This document shows, one piece after another, positions 34,831 through 46,114 of a stretch of DNA of 64,000 nucleotides; position 1 is the first letter of the stretch, and each line of letters begins with the position of its first letter. The position numbers were made by a program, and so were the translations under genes. The notes below the pieces were generated by a model that saw only the letters and a program-made list of their open reading frames with translations, was not told where the DNA came from and searched no databases. This DNA is from Fagopyrum homotropicum. Lineage: Eukaryota; Streptophyta; Magnoliopsida; Caryophyllales; Polygonaceae. The stretch lies in the NCBI GenBank assembly GCA_033239125.1, contig BSWB01000005.1, positions 50,018,993-50,082,992 on the forward strand. The letters run 5' to 3'.

Positions 34831-35343
34831 GTGGTGTTAGTGAATTTCCAGCATGTGAATAGGGATTACCGGAATTTTGTTGGTTGGATCGCCAATTATT
34901 GTTGGCGTTCCTATTGTTGTTGTTCCAATTGTTGTTCCGATAATTGTTCCTATTTCCTTGATTGTTATTCTCCCTTCCTAAGTAGCCAACATCTTACTCT
35001 TTTGTCTTTTGAAGGTTGGATTTCATGATTTCCTTCAGCTCTTTGATTTCATTGTTGAGGGAGAAAATTTGAGCTTGAGCTGCTGAATTTAATTTCGCTC
35101 CCGACTCTCCGGAGTTTCGATTCCCATTATCGGCCTTCCTATGGGAGTACTTCTCAATCACTTTAGCTTTCTTCTCAATGAAGTCTCAAGCTTCATCCTC
35201 TCTCATATCCATGAAAGTTCCACATGAAAGGAATTGAAGATTGAATTGTGTTGTTGCATCTAATCCCTTGTAGTAGATCTCCAATAATTCCAGTTTCGAG
35301 ATGCTATGGTGTGGGAAATCCAATAGGAGATCTTGAAACCTTT

Positions 35344-36070
35344 TCCAAGATTTAAACAAGCTTTCGTTAGGTTTCATAGAAAAAGCATTTATCTTACCTC
35401 TCAATTCCGCAGTTTTAGATGGCGGAAAGAACTTGGTGAGAAACTCCGAAGTTAAAATCTTCCATGCGCTGAGTTTTCCAAGTGGAAGTGCTTGATACCA
35501 AGCCAACGCCTTGTCCTTCAAAGAAAAGAAGAACGGTTTCAGCTTGTAGCTATTATTGATGGTCCTTCAAGGCTTCAAGTTCTCCATAAGAATCTCATAG
35601 TTTATCAAATGTTGATGCGGAGATTCAGCTTCCGTTCCGCCAAACTGATTTTGACGGAGCATAGTGATGACTTGTGGGCAAAGTCCAAAGTCATGATCAT
35701 CTTGCTCTCCAAGATTTAAACAAGCTTTCGTTAGGTTTCATAGAAAAAGCATTTATCTTACCTCTCAATTCCGCAGTTTTAGATGGCGGAAAGAACTTGG
35801 TGAGAAACTCCGAAGTTAAAATCTCCCATGTGCTGAGTTTTCCAGGTGGAAGTGCTTGATAACAAGTCAACGTCTTGTCCTTCAAAGAAAAGAAGAACAG
35901 TTTCAGCTTGTAGCTATTATTGATGGTCCTTCGAGGCTTCAAATTCTTCATAAGAATCTCAAGTTTATCAAATGTCGATGCGGAGATTCAGCTTCCGCTC
36001 CGTCAAAATCAGTTTGACGGAGCATAGCGATGACTTGTGGGCGAAGTCCAAAGTCATAATCATCTTGCTT
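35344..36070. repeat. 364-bp tandem duplication in Athila gag
   Basis: Copy one is 35344-35707 and copy two 35708-36070. Each begins with TCCAAGAT, which is also present at the far end (36071-36078), giving an 8-base junction identity. The copies differ at a small number of positions and indels. Confidence 0.9.
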
Positions 36071-36644
36071 TCCAAGATCCACACTTAAACGGCATGGTTG
36101 CTGAATTGGGTCCATTCGTTGCCCAAGAGTTCGTGGTTCAGCCACGAAATTAGCGTCTCTCTCGTCCCTAGCATGAGCGCGAGGGTCAACATAAGTCCGA
36201 TGATTAATTGGGGGTATGTCCTCTAGCTCCGGCATATAATCATCATCGGATGATTCAGCTTTAGACGCCTTAACTTTCTTTTTCTTGGTGTCATTTCTCT
36301 CCAATTGCATATCCAAAATCATCGCTCTAAGCTCATCTATTTGAAACTAATTTCGCTCTTTTTCGTCCATACGAGCTTTCTCGCTTAATTTGAGCTGAGC
36401 TTGAGTTTATTCTAACTCCTCTTGGAAGTTCCTCTCATTATTTTCAGCCATATTTTTCTCCCTTAACTTTCTCTTCAAAGTTTTCTCTAATTCGGTATCA
36501 AAAGGAATGAGGTCTTTTGTGGATCTAGACCTTCGCATATACCTATAAAATTTCCTACAAAAATCACTCAAGTAGATAGATCAAATCACAAGAGCAAAAG
36601 CTCCCAAGCCCAACAACCGAAGACCGAATTTGGCCTAGACCAAA

Positions 36645-36662
36645 TCCCCGGCAACGGCGCCA
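36645..36662 (-). other. Athila primer-binding site (tRNA-Asp type)
   Basis: Minus-strand TGGCGCCGTTGCCGGGGA, six bases inside the 5' LTR. This is the primer site used by Athila and related elements, complementary to the 3' end of tRNA-Asp. Confidence 0.85.
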
Positions 36663-36668
36663 AAAACT

Positions 36669-37065
36669 TGTTCGCTCGAAAGTGTGTGCGTCAAAGTCTT
36701 AGAATTTATAAAACTGAAATTAAGCAAAAGCGAACCCGCAGTGTACGGATCGGCGTAGTAAAGCAAGAATTCCAGAGTATCGAACTCAGGGATTTGGGGG
36801 GAACAAATTCAGTTCACAAATTATCAGGCAAATATCAAAAGCTTTTGTAAAGATGATAAGGAAAACAACGATTCTAAAGATACAGGTATCCAATTGTGGC
36901 GATCGATTCAAGATATTCTAAAGATATAAGGACAGAGTCGGGATTGCAAAGATATAACTAAAGTAAGGTAATGTACGGTGAAGTTCCAAAATCCTATATG
37001 TCTCACCCAAAGTCTCTCTCTTTAAAGGTTGTTGAGGCTGCAGTATAGAAAGGATCTAAGGATAA
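36669..37065 (-). repeat. Athila 5' LTR remnant
   Basis: About 397 bases matching 2207-2600. Similarity stops abruptly after GGATAA at about 37065, where the GT47 fragment begins. About 1 kb of the LTR, including its promoter side, is missing. Confidence 0.85.
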
Positions 37066-37477
37066 GAAACTAATTGGGGTAACAAGCTTCTCTTTCTACC
37101 TGCTGCGAGAAACATGTCTATGTTGGTGGTGGAGTGGAGCCCTTGGAACGCCAATAATTTCGGTATTCCATATCCCACCTACTTTCATTCTGCACAAGAT
37201 GTTGATGTGTCTGTTTGGCAAGATCGGATGAGGAAGTTGGATAGGAAGTGGTTGTTTTCATTTGTTGGTGCTCCTAGGCCCGGCAATCCTAAATATATTA
37301 GGGGTAGCTAGTTAATAAATGCAGGAATTCTGAAGTCTGCAAGCTATTGGAATGTGATTTTGGGGAGAGCGAATGTCACTCTCCAAGTAGTATAATGAAG
37401 ATGTTCCAAAGCTCACTTTTCTGTCTGCAACCTCAAGGTGATTCATACACTCGAAGATCAGCATTTGACTCCATTAC
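37066..37477 (+). pseudogene. GT47 (exostosin-family, MUR3/KATAMARI1-like) gene fragment
   Basis: The translated text LLFLPAARNMSMLVVE, then NNFGIPYPTYFH, WQDRMRKLDRKWLF and GAPRPGNPK, is characteristic of plant exostosin-domain glycosyltransferases of family GT47. It most resembles the xyloglucan galactosyltransferase MUR3/KATAMARI1 group, which act in the Golgi on cell-wall xyloglucan. The frame is stopped by a TAG at 37309-37311. Similarity continues in another frame (CHSPSSIMKMFQ, LFCLQPQGDSYTRRSAFDS) to about 37477, so a frameshift lies near 37315. Both ends of the protein are missing: the left side is cut at the Athila LTR and the right side fades out. About 135 of some 500-600 residues remain. 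Non-functional. Confidence 0.85.
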
Positions 37478-37683
37478 AGTTCTTTTGTAACGCATAACAT
37501 GTCGTCGTCTTCTTCATTTTGTTAGCGAGCATCAGCTTCTTAAGGGGGTTGTTTTTCATGTTTCTCTTTTGGTGGGCTGGTCCTTGTTATAAATGTAAAT
37601 ATATCGAGGCAAACTTAGTGTTCATGATAAGTTTAGCATGGCAGAAAATGGTAGGATTTTGATGGTTGGTAGACACTTAAATG
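37478..37683. other. Spacer between GT47 fragment and minisatellite
   Basis: No recognisable feature; sequence becomes AT-rich towards the repeat array. Confidence 0.4.
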
Positions 37684-38322
37684 TTCGGTATGTAAATGTC
37701 CGGTATGTAAAATGTCCGATATGTAAAATGTCCGGTATGTAAATGTCCGGTATGTAAAATATCAGGTATGTATAATGTCTGGTATGTAAATGTCCGTTAT
37801 GTGAATGTCCGTTATGTAAATGTCTGGTATGTAAATGTCCGTATGTAAAATGTCAGGTATGTAAATGTCCGTTATATAAATGTCCGTTATGTAAATGTTC
37901 GGTATGTAAATGTCCGGTATGTAAAATGCCCGGTATGTAAAATGATCGGTATGTAAATGGCCGGTATGTAAATGTCCGGTATGTAAAATGTCCGATATGT
38001 AAATGTCTGGTATGTATAATGTCCGGTATGTATAATGTCTGGTATGTAAATGTCCGTTATGTGAATGTCCGTTATGTAAATGTCTGGTATGTAAATGTCC
38101 GTATGTAAAATTTCAGGTATGTAAATGTCCGTTATGTAAATGTCCGTTATGTAAATGTCCGGTATGTAAATGTCCGTTATGTAAATGTCCGGTATGTAAA
38201 TGTCCGGTATGTAAAATGAACGGTATGTAAATGGCCGGTATGTAAATGTCCGGTATGTAAAATGTCCGATATGTAAATGTCCGGTATGTAAAATGTTCGG
38301 TATGTAAATGTCCGGTATGAAA
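37684..38322. repeat. Minisatellite of 14-16 bp units
   Basis: About 42 copies of a unit close to TATGTAAATGTCCGG, with variants (CCGTT, TCTGG, ATCAGG, one extra A). A larger pattern overlies this: the run from about 37765 recurs at about 38025 (offset 260 bases) and the run at 37959 recurs at 38233 (offset 274). Each unit contains a stop on the plus strand; the minus-strand open frame is a by-product. Confidence 0.95.
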
Positions 38323-40196
38323 ACAGAAAATAAAAAAAATAAAAAAATGGAAAAAACAAAAATAAAAAAAATTAAGTTTAGTAACTTAATTATTTGAAAA
38401 GTCCTCCTATTTTTTTTCTTTTTTTTTAATTAGATGGTTTTTTTTTTAAGTAAAGGGGTTAATTATTTTTACCTACCATTAAATGAAAGTAGTAAAAAAT
38501 TATGGGGTACATTTACTAGACACAAAACTAAAAAAAACCTAGTACGCCAAATTCTTTCATATATATTTTTAATAAAAACTCTATTCAGTTATGGAATTTT
38601 GTCAAAAATTAACCAAAATTGATCATAAATAAATACTCCGTATTAAAAAAAATTATAATTGTATACTCATATAAAATCAATAAACTTTATTTTTCTAATC
38701 GTCAATTTGAGTTATAAAAAATATCATTTAATCGACTATGTATTTTGGCTATTATAAATTATTTATAAATAAAAATTTGAGTAATTTTTTAGTTACCAAT
38801 ATAAGTTTAAATATATAAAAACAATTCAATTATGTTATTTTGTCAAATTTAACCAAACTTAATCATAAATAAATATAAAAAAGTTATGACTGTATACTTA
38901 TATAAAATCAATCAATTTTATTTTTCTAAACACCGATTTGAAATATAAAGAAATATAATTTAATCGACTTCAATAAATTTTATCTTCTGATTCAATAAAC
39001 TGCCCGTATCTAATTTTAAACCAACTCTTAAACTCAACAAAATTCTCCTTTGATAAAAGGACTTTACGTTTGAGTTAAGGGTAGTATTGAATGGGAAAAT
39101 TAGTTCCACTCATTTTGTGGCACATTAAAATGTTATCGCACCAAGTTACGATTACTTATTTTAATATTTTGCACGGTTTGTTATGGTGCTATAAGGTTTC
39201 AATTTATTTATTTTTATATTACATTTTATTAATTAGTTTTAGGCGGTTTAAGGACGAGCTTCGGACGAGTTTTAGATTTTACGAATTTCAATTCTCGAGT
39301 TTATGATTTTCACGATGTTAAGTTAATTAGTAATAAGTGTAACCCAAAAAAATAATTAAATGAGTTGTATATTTCAACGTATTGTTGTGATAAACATAAT
39401 GACTCGGAATAAATTCTTTGAAACTATAACTAAGGTATAGATCGACCGTGTTCAGCACGAAGGTCCCAAAACATCTTCATTCGAGTTGCATGCTAGACAT
39501 CCATTTCATCCACATTTTCGTCATGTACAATGTTCCAATATGCAAGAATAGGTGGTAATGGACAATCCTCGGTGCAAGTCATCTGTATAAACGGAAACCA
39601 AATTTAGGAAACGAAATTCATAAGACTATTTAGAAAAGACATAATATTTACTTGGATAAAATAATGACGGCTTCGGTCCTAAAATTGATAACCAATAGAT
39701 CCGCTTGCAGGGGCGTCGGGGGCGGGTCGTACGAGTGAGAAGCTTTTATGTACCGCAATCTTATTGGCTCGCGGCTAGCCCGACTTCAAAGGAATGGAGG
39801 AAAACCGATGGCCCACGACATCGAATAGTAATACAACATGACTTTGCCCCAAGTGCCAACAGAAAGTGACCCCATCGTGGAGAACAACCAAAAAATGACA
39901 AAGGGGTTCAACGAACTTTCGTTATTAGCACGAATCATGCGATTTTTTTGTTTTTTCGAATTATAATATCATTTTCAAATTAGTTGTGCTATTTTAATTT
40001 CGTTATTTTTTAGTTACAAGTTATATTATTCAACCAAAAATTTAACAGTCTAATATCAAAATCGTAATTTATAAGATAGCAATAAAACACCGAAATGAAA
40101 TTAACGAAAACAATTAACAAAACGAAAATATAGCGATATGTCAAGTTTGTTGAAATAATAACAAGATATAACAAAAATAAACATATTTTAGAGTTC
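38323..40196. other. AT-rich region with a diverged tandem duplication
   Basis: Very AT-rich. Bases about 38575-38740 and 38820-38985 are two diverged copies (shared TTTTGTCAAA..TTAACCAAA..CATAAATAAATA, TATAAAATCAAT, TTTAATCGACT), offset about 245. Bases 39440-39920 are less AT-rich and may be an old coding remnant on the minus strand (PPILAYWNIVHDENVDEMD near 39500-39580), but I do not recognise the family. No gene can be supported. Confidence 0.5.
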
Positions 40197-40265
40197 AAAA
40201 CATCAATCTAATCAATTCACAAATTAAAGTCAACCATTTCATCCAATCAAACGAATGAGATACCA

Positions 40266-40422
40266 ACAAAATTGAAGATAAACTACAAAATATCATCACC
40301 CCATCCAATAGGAAAAAAGGTTATGGAAACAATTATCCCAACAAATGAAATACAAGACATGTTATATTGGAGAAACAGTTCAAATGGTTGGTTCTCCACA
40401 AAATCAGCTTCGGAAATGATTG
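40266..40422 (+). pseudogene. LINE-like ORF2 C-terminal fragment, left part
   Basis: In the frame ending at the insertion site the text contains IPTNEIQDMLYWRNSSNGWF, like the segment that precedes the zinc-binding 'zf-RVT' domain at the end of plant LINE reverse transcriptases. It stops exactly where the chromovirus derivative begins and continues beyond it at 46115. Confidence 0.65.
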
Positions 40423-42779
40423 TGTGACACATATTTCATTTCTAGTTGATTACCAAATAATTAACCCGTTTAAAGCAATAAGCGGAAAACGTAAAATTTT
40501 AAAATTTTATATACATACTAACATATGTCATAAAACTCTGTTTAACAAAACCCAACTGTTTAAAACCACACAAAACATCCTAGGTGGTAGCATCCCATAA
40601 CAGTCCACCTGATATGGTCTCAAATCCAGATGTTGGGTCCAACGTCTTTGCCTTGATCAGGTTGAGTCAGAGTAGTTGGAAAAAATATAGATATAACAAC
40701 AATGAGCTACAAGCTCAGTAAGGGTATAGAAATCACGCTCCCCAATATATATAAATATCTAATATCCCGACCCCAAAGGACAATTTATACCCTTTTCTCA
40801 CATTCCAAAGCACACGCATACATATCCACATTCACATTACGTCCACAACCATTCATAACACATAACATATACGCATTCAAGCATGTTATCACACCACATA
40901 TAACATATCATCTCATATAAACATCTCACATCATACCATCGCATATAAATAATCATAACATAGCATATAGCATGTTAGACTCGATCGCATCGATGCATAG
41001 GTGATAATTAGCTAACTAGCCTCAACTGATCGAACGATATATTTTCTCATGTGCTTTCATGTTTCTTTTCTTTCTTTCTTTCTTTCTTTCTTTTTTTTCT
41101 TTAGGTTGGCCAACCCGATAGCGTCCTAGGCCCCCTGTAGATCAGGTAGCGACCTCGGCCATCTTGTTCTAAGACCCCCTGTAGATCAGGTTGCGATCTT
41201 GGACTATCTATCTCATCTTGAGGCCCCTTGTAGATCAGGTAGCGACCTCGTCCCTCGGAAACCCGTGCGGGACCTAGTTGGGCTAATTAATCAATTACCA
41301 TCCTATATTATCACTTTCATAACATAACTCAGTTTCATGCTTTCATTATATTCTTTCATCACATCCTTTTCATTATCATATTATGTACATCATGCATGCT
41401 TTCATAAACAATATCAAGTCGTCGTCATCATCATCTCACTCATATATATATATAAGCATGCGTACAATCATAACAAATATATATATATATATATATATAT
41501 ACAAGCATGCATAAAATCATGGCATATTAAATACATAACATATATTAAGCAAGCTTAAATCATATACACTTACCTCACAATTAAGAACAATAAAACCTAG
41601 CAAACCAACTATTGAGTCCGTTTCCCACTCGGACTATCTTCCTTTCTCGTATTTGGATACGCTCACAAAGCAATTAAGTTATATTTAGACCAAAACCTTC
41701 AACAACACCTGTTGAGAATATCATATTCCTCGTATTAAACTTCTCGATTAGAACACCGGTAAAATTCATTCCTTTGAATTTAATTAACTTATATCCTTCT
41801 CTATAATACCAATTTAATTAATTAACCTTCAATTAATTAATTAAGTTTCACCCGATTAACGTTTTTCCGCAGACAATTTATGAACTCACCTGTCATCAAA
41901 TCTCATCAAACAAACAGCTCATAATTACCAGAACAATGTAAGGAGCATAATGGAATTTCCAATTACCCATTTTGACAAGCCTAAGGTCAATTTAGGACAA
42001 TACGGAAAACGAATAAATTCATAACTTATTCGTTACTAACCCGATTGACGATCCGAAAGAAGATTTGGAATCTGGACGACGCAGACTACGCTCGGACACC
42101 ATCAAATTCACCGGAATCTTAGCGACGGAACCGTCCTAGTATCATATATGATCGAGCATGCCTTCTCTTGATCGGAAATACAAAAACCACCGATATGAAG
42201 ATAATGAAGAGAGGAATCCAAAAACTCAAACGAAATTGAAATCGAATTAAAAACAAAGAGTAGATCTGAATTTGAAGGTTGAGAGAAATCAGAGCTTTTA
42301 CGAGGAAACGTGAAAGAAAATGAGTTAATAAACGATATTTACGCTATCTATAACGAAGACGATAATTATCCTTTAGCTAAGTCGAAAATTATCCTTTCAC
42401 CGATCCGAATGCGGTTTAAGCCCCCTTTTCCAAACTTCTCAAAATTGAAATACTAAATCTGGAAAATTGTATGGATAATTATTCCGCAATTGCCTCCGAA
42501 ATTGCGTATTCCTAAGCCTTCTTTCTTAGCCGCTAAGAAACGAAATAGCGACTCTTTTAGCCGTTTTTCCTTCCATGTTATTTCATATATAGGACATCTC
42601 TGATGTCCTGGTCATTTCTCTCAACTACATTTTTATTAATTGAAACTCCCAAATACTCCAAATAACACTGGAGGTTAATATCATCTAGAAGCAGGTTACC
42701 TCGAGAGATATCTCTTGTTAAAACAGGTTTAATTCCTTAAAATTCCCGATTAGGTAATCTTCGATTTTTGACTGTTACA
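40423..42779 (-). repeat. 3' LTR of the chromovirus derivative
   Basis: Contains a (TTTC)n run (41065-41095), three tandem units of a GGCCCCCTGTAGATCAGGT-type repeat at 41130-41255 (spacing about 55 bases), a TATATA microsatellite near 41480-41500, and conserved blocks shared with the LTRs at 13824 and 1-1820 (AACGAATAAATTCATAACTTATTCG near 42008). Confidence 0.85.
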
Positions 42780-43673
42780 AATATCTCCCACTTTAAGAAA
42801 TTTCCTCCCGAAATTTAAAAAAGGACGTAGAACCAAACTTGTAGGCATATCCAAAAGATGTACCGAATCACAAAATTTCGAGGTCTTTACTAAAAAAGAT
42901 AGGGGTATCTAGCTCTCACATCTCGCTCGGTCTCCCATGTAGACTCTCGAGTGGAATGATGTCCCCATCTAACCTTCACCATCGGAATCTCCTTGTTTCT
43001 CAGTCTTCTAACTTGCATGCCTAAAACCTCAACTGGTTCTTCTGGGTAGGACAGGTTCTCAAATACTTCTATCTTAGGTTGGGGAATATATGACTAGGAT
43101 CTGACCTATACCTCTACTATCATACACTACGGCCATTAGAGAACGTGTTCCATCAGATCCAATCTGTAGGAATCAATAGAAAAGGCAGATACCGTCTCTA
43201 GTTGCTCCCTCAGGCAAGGATATAGCATATTGTACATGTCTCTCATTAGCGTTGATAACTCCATCTAGAATGGACGCAGTGTTCCTCAATTACTCATCCA
43301 TTACTAATGGATCAATGGTCCCCTCAAATAGCTTCGCCCCTTGGTGGCAAATCTTCTCGAAATTCTTGTCCATCTCTATTGGAATAATACCGGCTTGAGG
43401 CACTGGTTGTGTTTGTGGTGGTATAACCTCTCTCTCAAATATTGCACTAACTCAAGTATACCAACCATATCGAATGGTGGTGGTAGTGGTACTAGCTGAA
43501 CTGGTACCTTAGGGTGCTCCTGATCATTTTACCCTAAGCATGTACAGACTTAGTCGACCCCTCATGGATGTGCTACACCATCTAAAAGAAAAAGAAACTT
43601 TCAAAAGCTTTTCATAAAAACTTTCCACAACCCAAGCCAAGGAATCATATCCCTGCTCTGATACCAACAAAAA
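42780..43673 (-). pseudogene. Residual interior: gag fragment and chromodomain end of pol
   Basis: On the minus strand, about 43400-43220 resembles the start of a Ty3 gag capsid region (GAKLFEGTIDP, NERHVQYA). About 43080-42890 resembles the end of a chromovirus pol (GMQVRRLRNKEIPMVKV then W-G-H-H-S-T-R-E-S-T-W-E), which is the chromodomain tail. The stretch between them, where protease, RT, RNase H and integrase should be, is missing. Stops occur in both parts. An initiator-Met primer site lies at 43655-43666. Confidence 0.7.
43655..43666 (-). other. Primer-binding site of the chromovirus derivative
   Basis: Minus-strand TGGTATCAGAGC, seven bases inside the 5' LTR end. Confidence 0.8.
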
Positions 43674-44780
43674 TGTGACACCTATTTCATTTCTAGTTGA
43701 TTACCAGTTTAGTAACCCTGTTTAAAGCAATAAGCAGAAAAGCGGAAAACGTAAAATTTTAAAACTTTATCTTACAACCATATTCACAACATATATACAT
43801 ACTAACATACGTCATAAAACTCTGTTTAACAAAACCCAACTGTTTAATACCACACAAAACATCCTAGGCGGTAGCATCCCATAACAGCCCACCTGATATG
43901 ATCTCAAATCCAGGTGTTGGGTCCAACGTCCTTCCCTTATAAGGCTGAGTCTGAGTAGCTGAAAAAAATATGGATATAACAACAATGAGCTACAAGCTCA
44001 GTAAGGGTATAGAAATCACGCTCCCCAATATATATAAGTATCTAATGTTCCGTCTCCAAAGGACACTCTATATCATTTTCTCACATTCCAAATCACACAC
44101 ATACATATCCACATTCACATTACGTCCAGAACCATCCATAACACATAACATATATGCATTCAAGTATGTTATCACACCACATATAACATATAATCTCATA
44201 TAACCATCTCATATCATACAATCACATATAAATAATCATAACATAACATATAGCATGCTAGACTCGATCGCATCGATGCATAAGTGATAATTAACTAACT
44301 AGCCCCAACTCATCGTACGATATATTTGCTCATGTGCTTTCGTGCTTCTTTTCTTTCTTTCTTTCTTTCTTTCTTTTTTTTCTTTAGGTTGGCCAACCCG
44401 ATAGCGTCCTAGGCCCCCTATAAATCAGGTAGCGACCTCAGCCATCTTGTCTTAAGACCCCCTGTGGATTAGGTTGCGATCTCGGACTATCTATCTCATC
44501 TTGAGGCCCCCTATAGATCAGGTAGCGACCTCTGAGGCCTCTTGTAGATCAGGTAGCGACCTCGTCTCCCGGAAATCCATGCGGGACCCAGTTGGGTTAA
44601 TTAATCAATTATCATCCTATATTATCACTTTCATAGCATAACTCAATTTCATACTTTCATTATATTCTTTCATCACATCCTTTTCATTATCATATCATGT
44701 ACATCATGCATGCTTTCATAAACAATATCAAGTCATCATCATCATCTCACTCATATATATATAAGCATGCATACAATCAT

Positions 44781-44818
<38 letters not shown>

Positions 44819-46114
44819 CATACAAGCATGCATAAAATCATGACATATTAAATACATAACATATATTAAGCAAGTTTAATTCATATACACTTACCTCACA
44901 ATTAAGAACAATAAAACCTCACAAACCAACTATTGAGTTTGTTTCCCACTTGGACTAACCTTCTTCCTCGTATTTGGATACACTCACAAAGAAATTAAGC
45001 TATAGTTAGACCAAAACCTTCAACAACACCTGTTGAGAATATCATATTCCTCGTATTAAACTTCTCGATTCGAACACCGGTAAAATTCATTCCTTTGAAT
45101 TTAATTAACTTATATCCTTCTCTATAATCCCAATTTAATTAATTAACCTTCAATTAATTAGTTAAGTTTCACCAGAATAACGTTTTGCCCGCAGACAATT
45201 TATGAACACACCTACCATCAAATTGCATCAAACAAACAGCCCATAATCATCAGAATAATGTAAGGAGCATAATGAAATTTCCAATTATCCATTTTTGCAA
45301 GCCTAAGGTCAATTTAGCCCAAATCGCAATACGGAAAACGAATAAATTCGTAACTTATTCATTACTAATCCGATTGACGATATGAAAGAAGATTCGGAAT
45401 CACAACGACGCAGGCTACGCTCGGACACCATCAAATTCACCGGAATATGAGCGACGGAACCGTACTAGTATCATATATGTTCGACTAGGTCTTCCCTTGC
45501 TCGGAAATACAAAAACTCGGTACTGATATGAAGAGAATGAAGAGAGGAATCCAAAAACCCAAACGGAATTGAAATCGGATTAAAAACGGAGAGTAGATCT
45601 GAATTTGAAGGTTGAGAGATATTAGAGCTTTTACGAGAAAACGTGAAAGGAAATGAATTAATAAACGATATTTCCGCTATTTATAGCGAAGGCGATAATT
45701 ATCATTTAGCAAAGTCGATAATTATCCTTTCACCGATCCGAATGCGGTCTATGCCCCCTTCTCCAAACTTCTCAAAATTGAAATAATAGATCTGAAAAAT
45801 TGTATGGATAATTATTCCGCAATTGCCTCGGAAAACGCGTATTCCTAAGCCTTTTTTTCTTTGCCGCTAAGAAACGAAATAACGACTCTTTTGGTCGTTT
45901 TGCCTTTCCATGTTATTTCATATCCAGGACATCTCCGATGTCCTGGTCATTTCTCTCAACTGCATTTTTATTAACTGAAGCTCCCAAATGCTCCAAATAA
46001 AACCGGGGGTTAATATCATCTAGAAGCGGGTTACCTCGAGAGATATCTCTTGTTAAAACAGGTTTAATTCCTTAAAATTTCCGATTAGGCCATCTTCGAT
46101 TTTTTACTGTTACA
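43674..46114 (-). repeat. 5' LTR of the chromovirus derivative
   Basis: Aligned over its whole length with 40423-42779. It carries four copies of the GGCCCCCTGTAGATCAGGT-type unit (44412-44560) where the other LTR has three, and a longer TA microsatellite near 44790-44815. Confidence 0.85.

Larger units (their letters stand above)
34322..36538 (-). pseudogene. Athila gag, broken and partly duplicated
   Basis: Sense starts at ATG 36538 (MRRSRSTKDLIPFD) and runs to the hAT insertion at 34322. In-frame stops occur near 36405 and 36345. The capsid-like gag domain is at 35521-35186 (ALAWYQALP, AWKILTSEFLTKFFPP, KPNESLFKSWKRFQDLL). Downstream are an Asn-rich stretch (about 34980-34860), a polyserine run coded by (GAA)n at 34788-34830, a helical segment and a proline-rich tail (34450-34380). 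A 364-bp tandem duplication (35344-36070) repeats half of the capsid-like domain and shifts the frame. No CCHC knuckle is evident. Confidence 0.8.
2207..37065 (-). mobile_element. Athila-clade Ty3 LTR retrotransposon hosting four nested insertions
   Basis: Minus-strand element reading from 37065 to 2207. In order it contains a 5' LTR remnant (36669-37065), a tRNA-Asp-type primer site (36645-36662), gag (36538-34330), protease-RT-RNaseH-integrase (33028-29126), a promoter-like spacer, an Athila ORF1-type reading frame (28209-23886), a 3' non-coding region, a purine-rich tract (13206-13222) and the 3' LTR (13205-12590 plus 2965-2207). Subtracting the four insertions leaves about 12 kb, normal for Athila. 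Over about 390 comparable bases the two LTRs differ at roughly ten positions by eye. Gag, pol and ORF1 all carry stops, frameshifts or insertions, so the copy is defective. Assignment to Athila rests on the tRNA-Asp primer site, the integrase sequence and ORF1. Confidence 0.85.
40423..46114 (-). mobile_element. Chromovirus deletion derivative (large LTRs, 0.9-kb interior)
   Basis: LTRs at 40423-42779 (3') and 43674-46114 (5'), 2.36 and 2.44 kb, each reading TGTAACAG...GTGTCACA on the minus strand. The interior (42780-43673) has a 12-base initiator-Met primer site (43655-43666), a gag-like remnant, the end of pol with a chromodomain tail, and the CGGGAGGAAATTTC plus purine block before the 3' LTR. 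The rest of gag-pol is gone. It is inserted in a LINE-like sequence. Flanks are GATTG and TATTA, so there is no target duplication, which suggests later rearrangement or that the ends derive from different copies. Confidence 0.85.

Noticed and set aside
38177..38359. A minus-strand peptide with repeated Y-R-T-F-T units
   Set aside because: The repetition comes from the 15-base minisatellite unit being a multiple of three; there is no start context or homologue.
39440..39920. Possible old coding sequence on the minus strand
   Set aside because: Some stretches look protein-like, but frames are short, broken and unrecognised; recorded only as part of the spacer.
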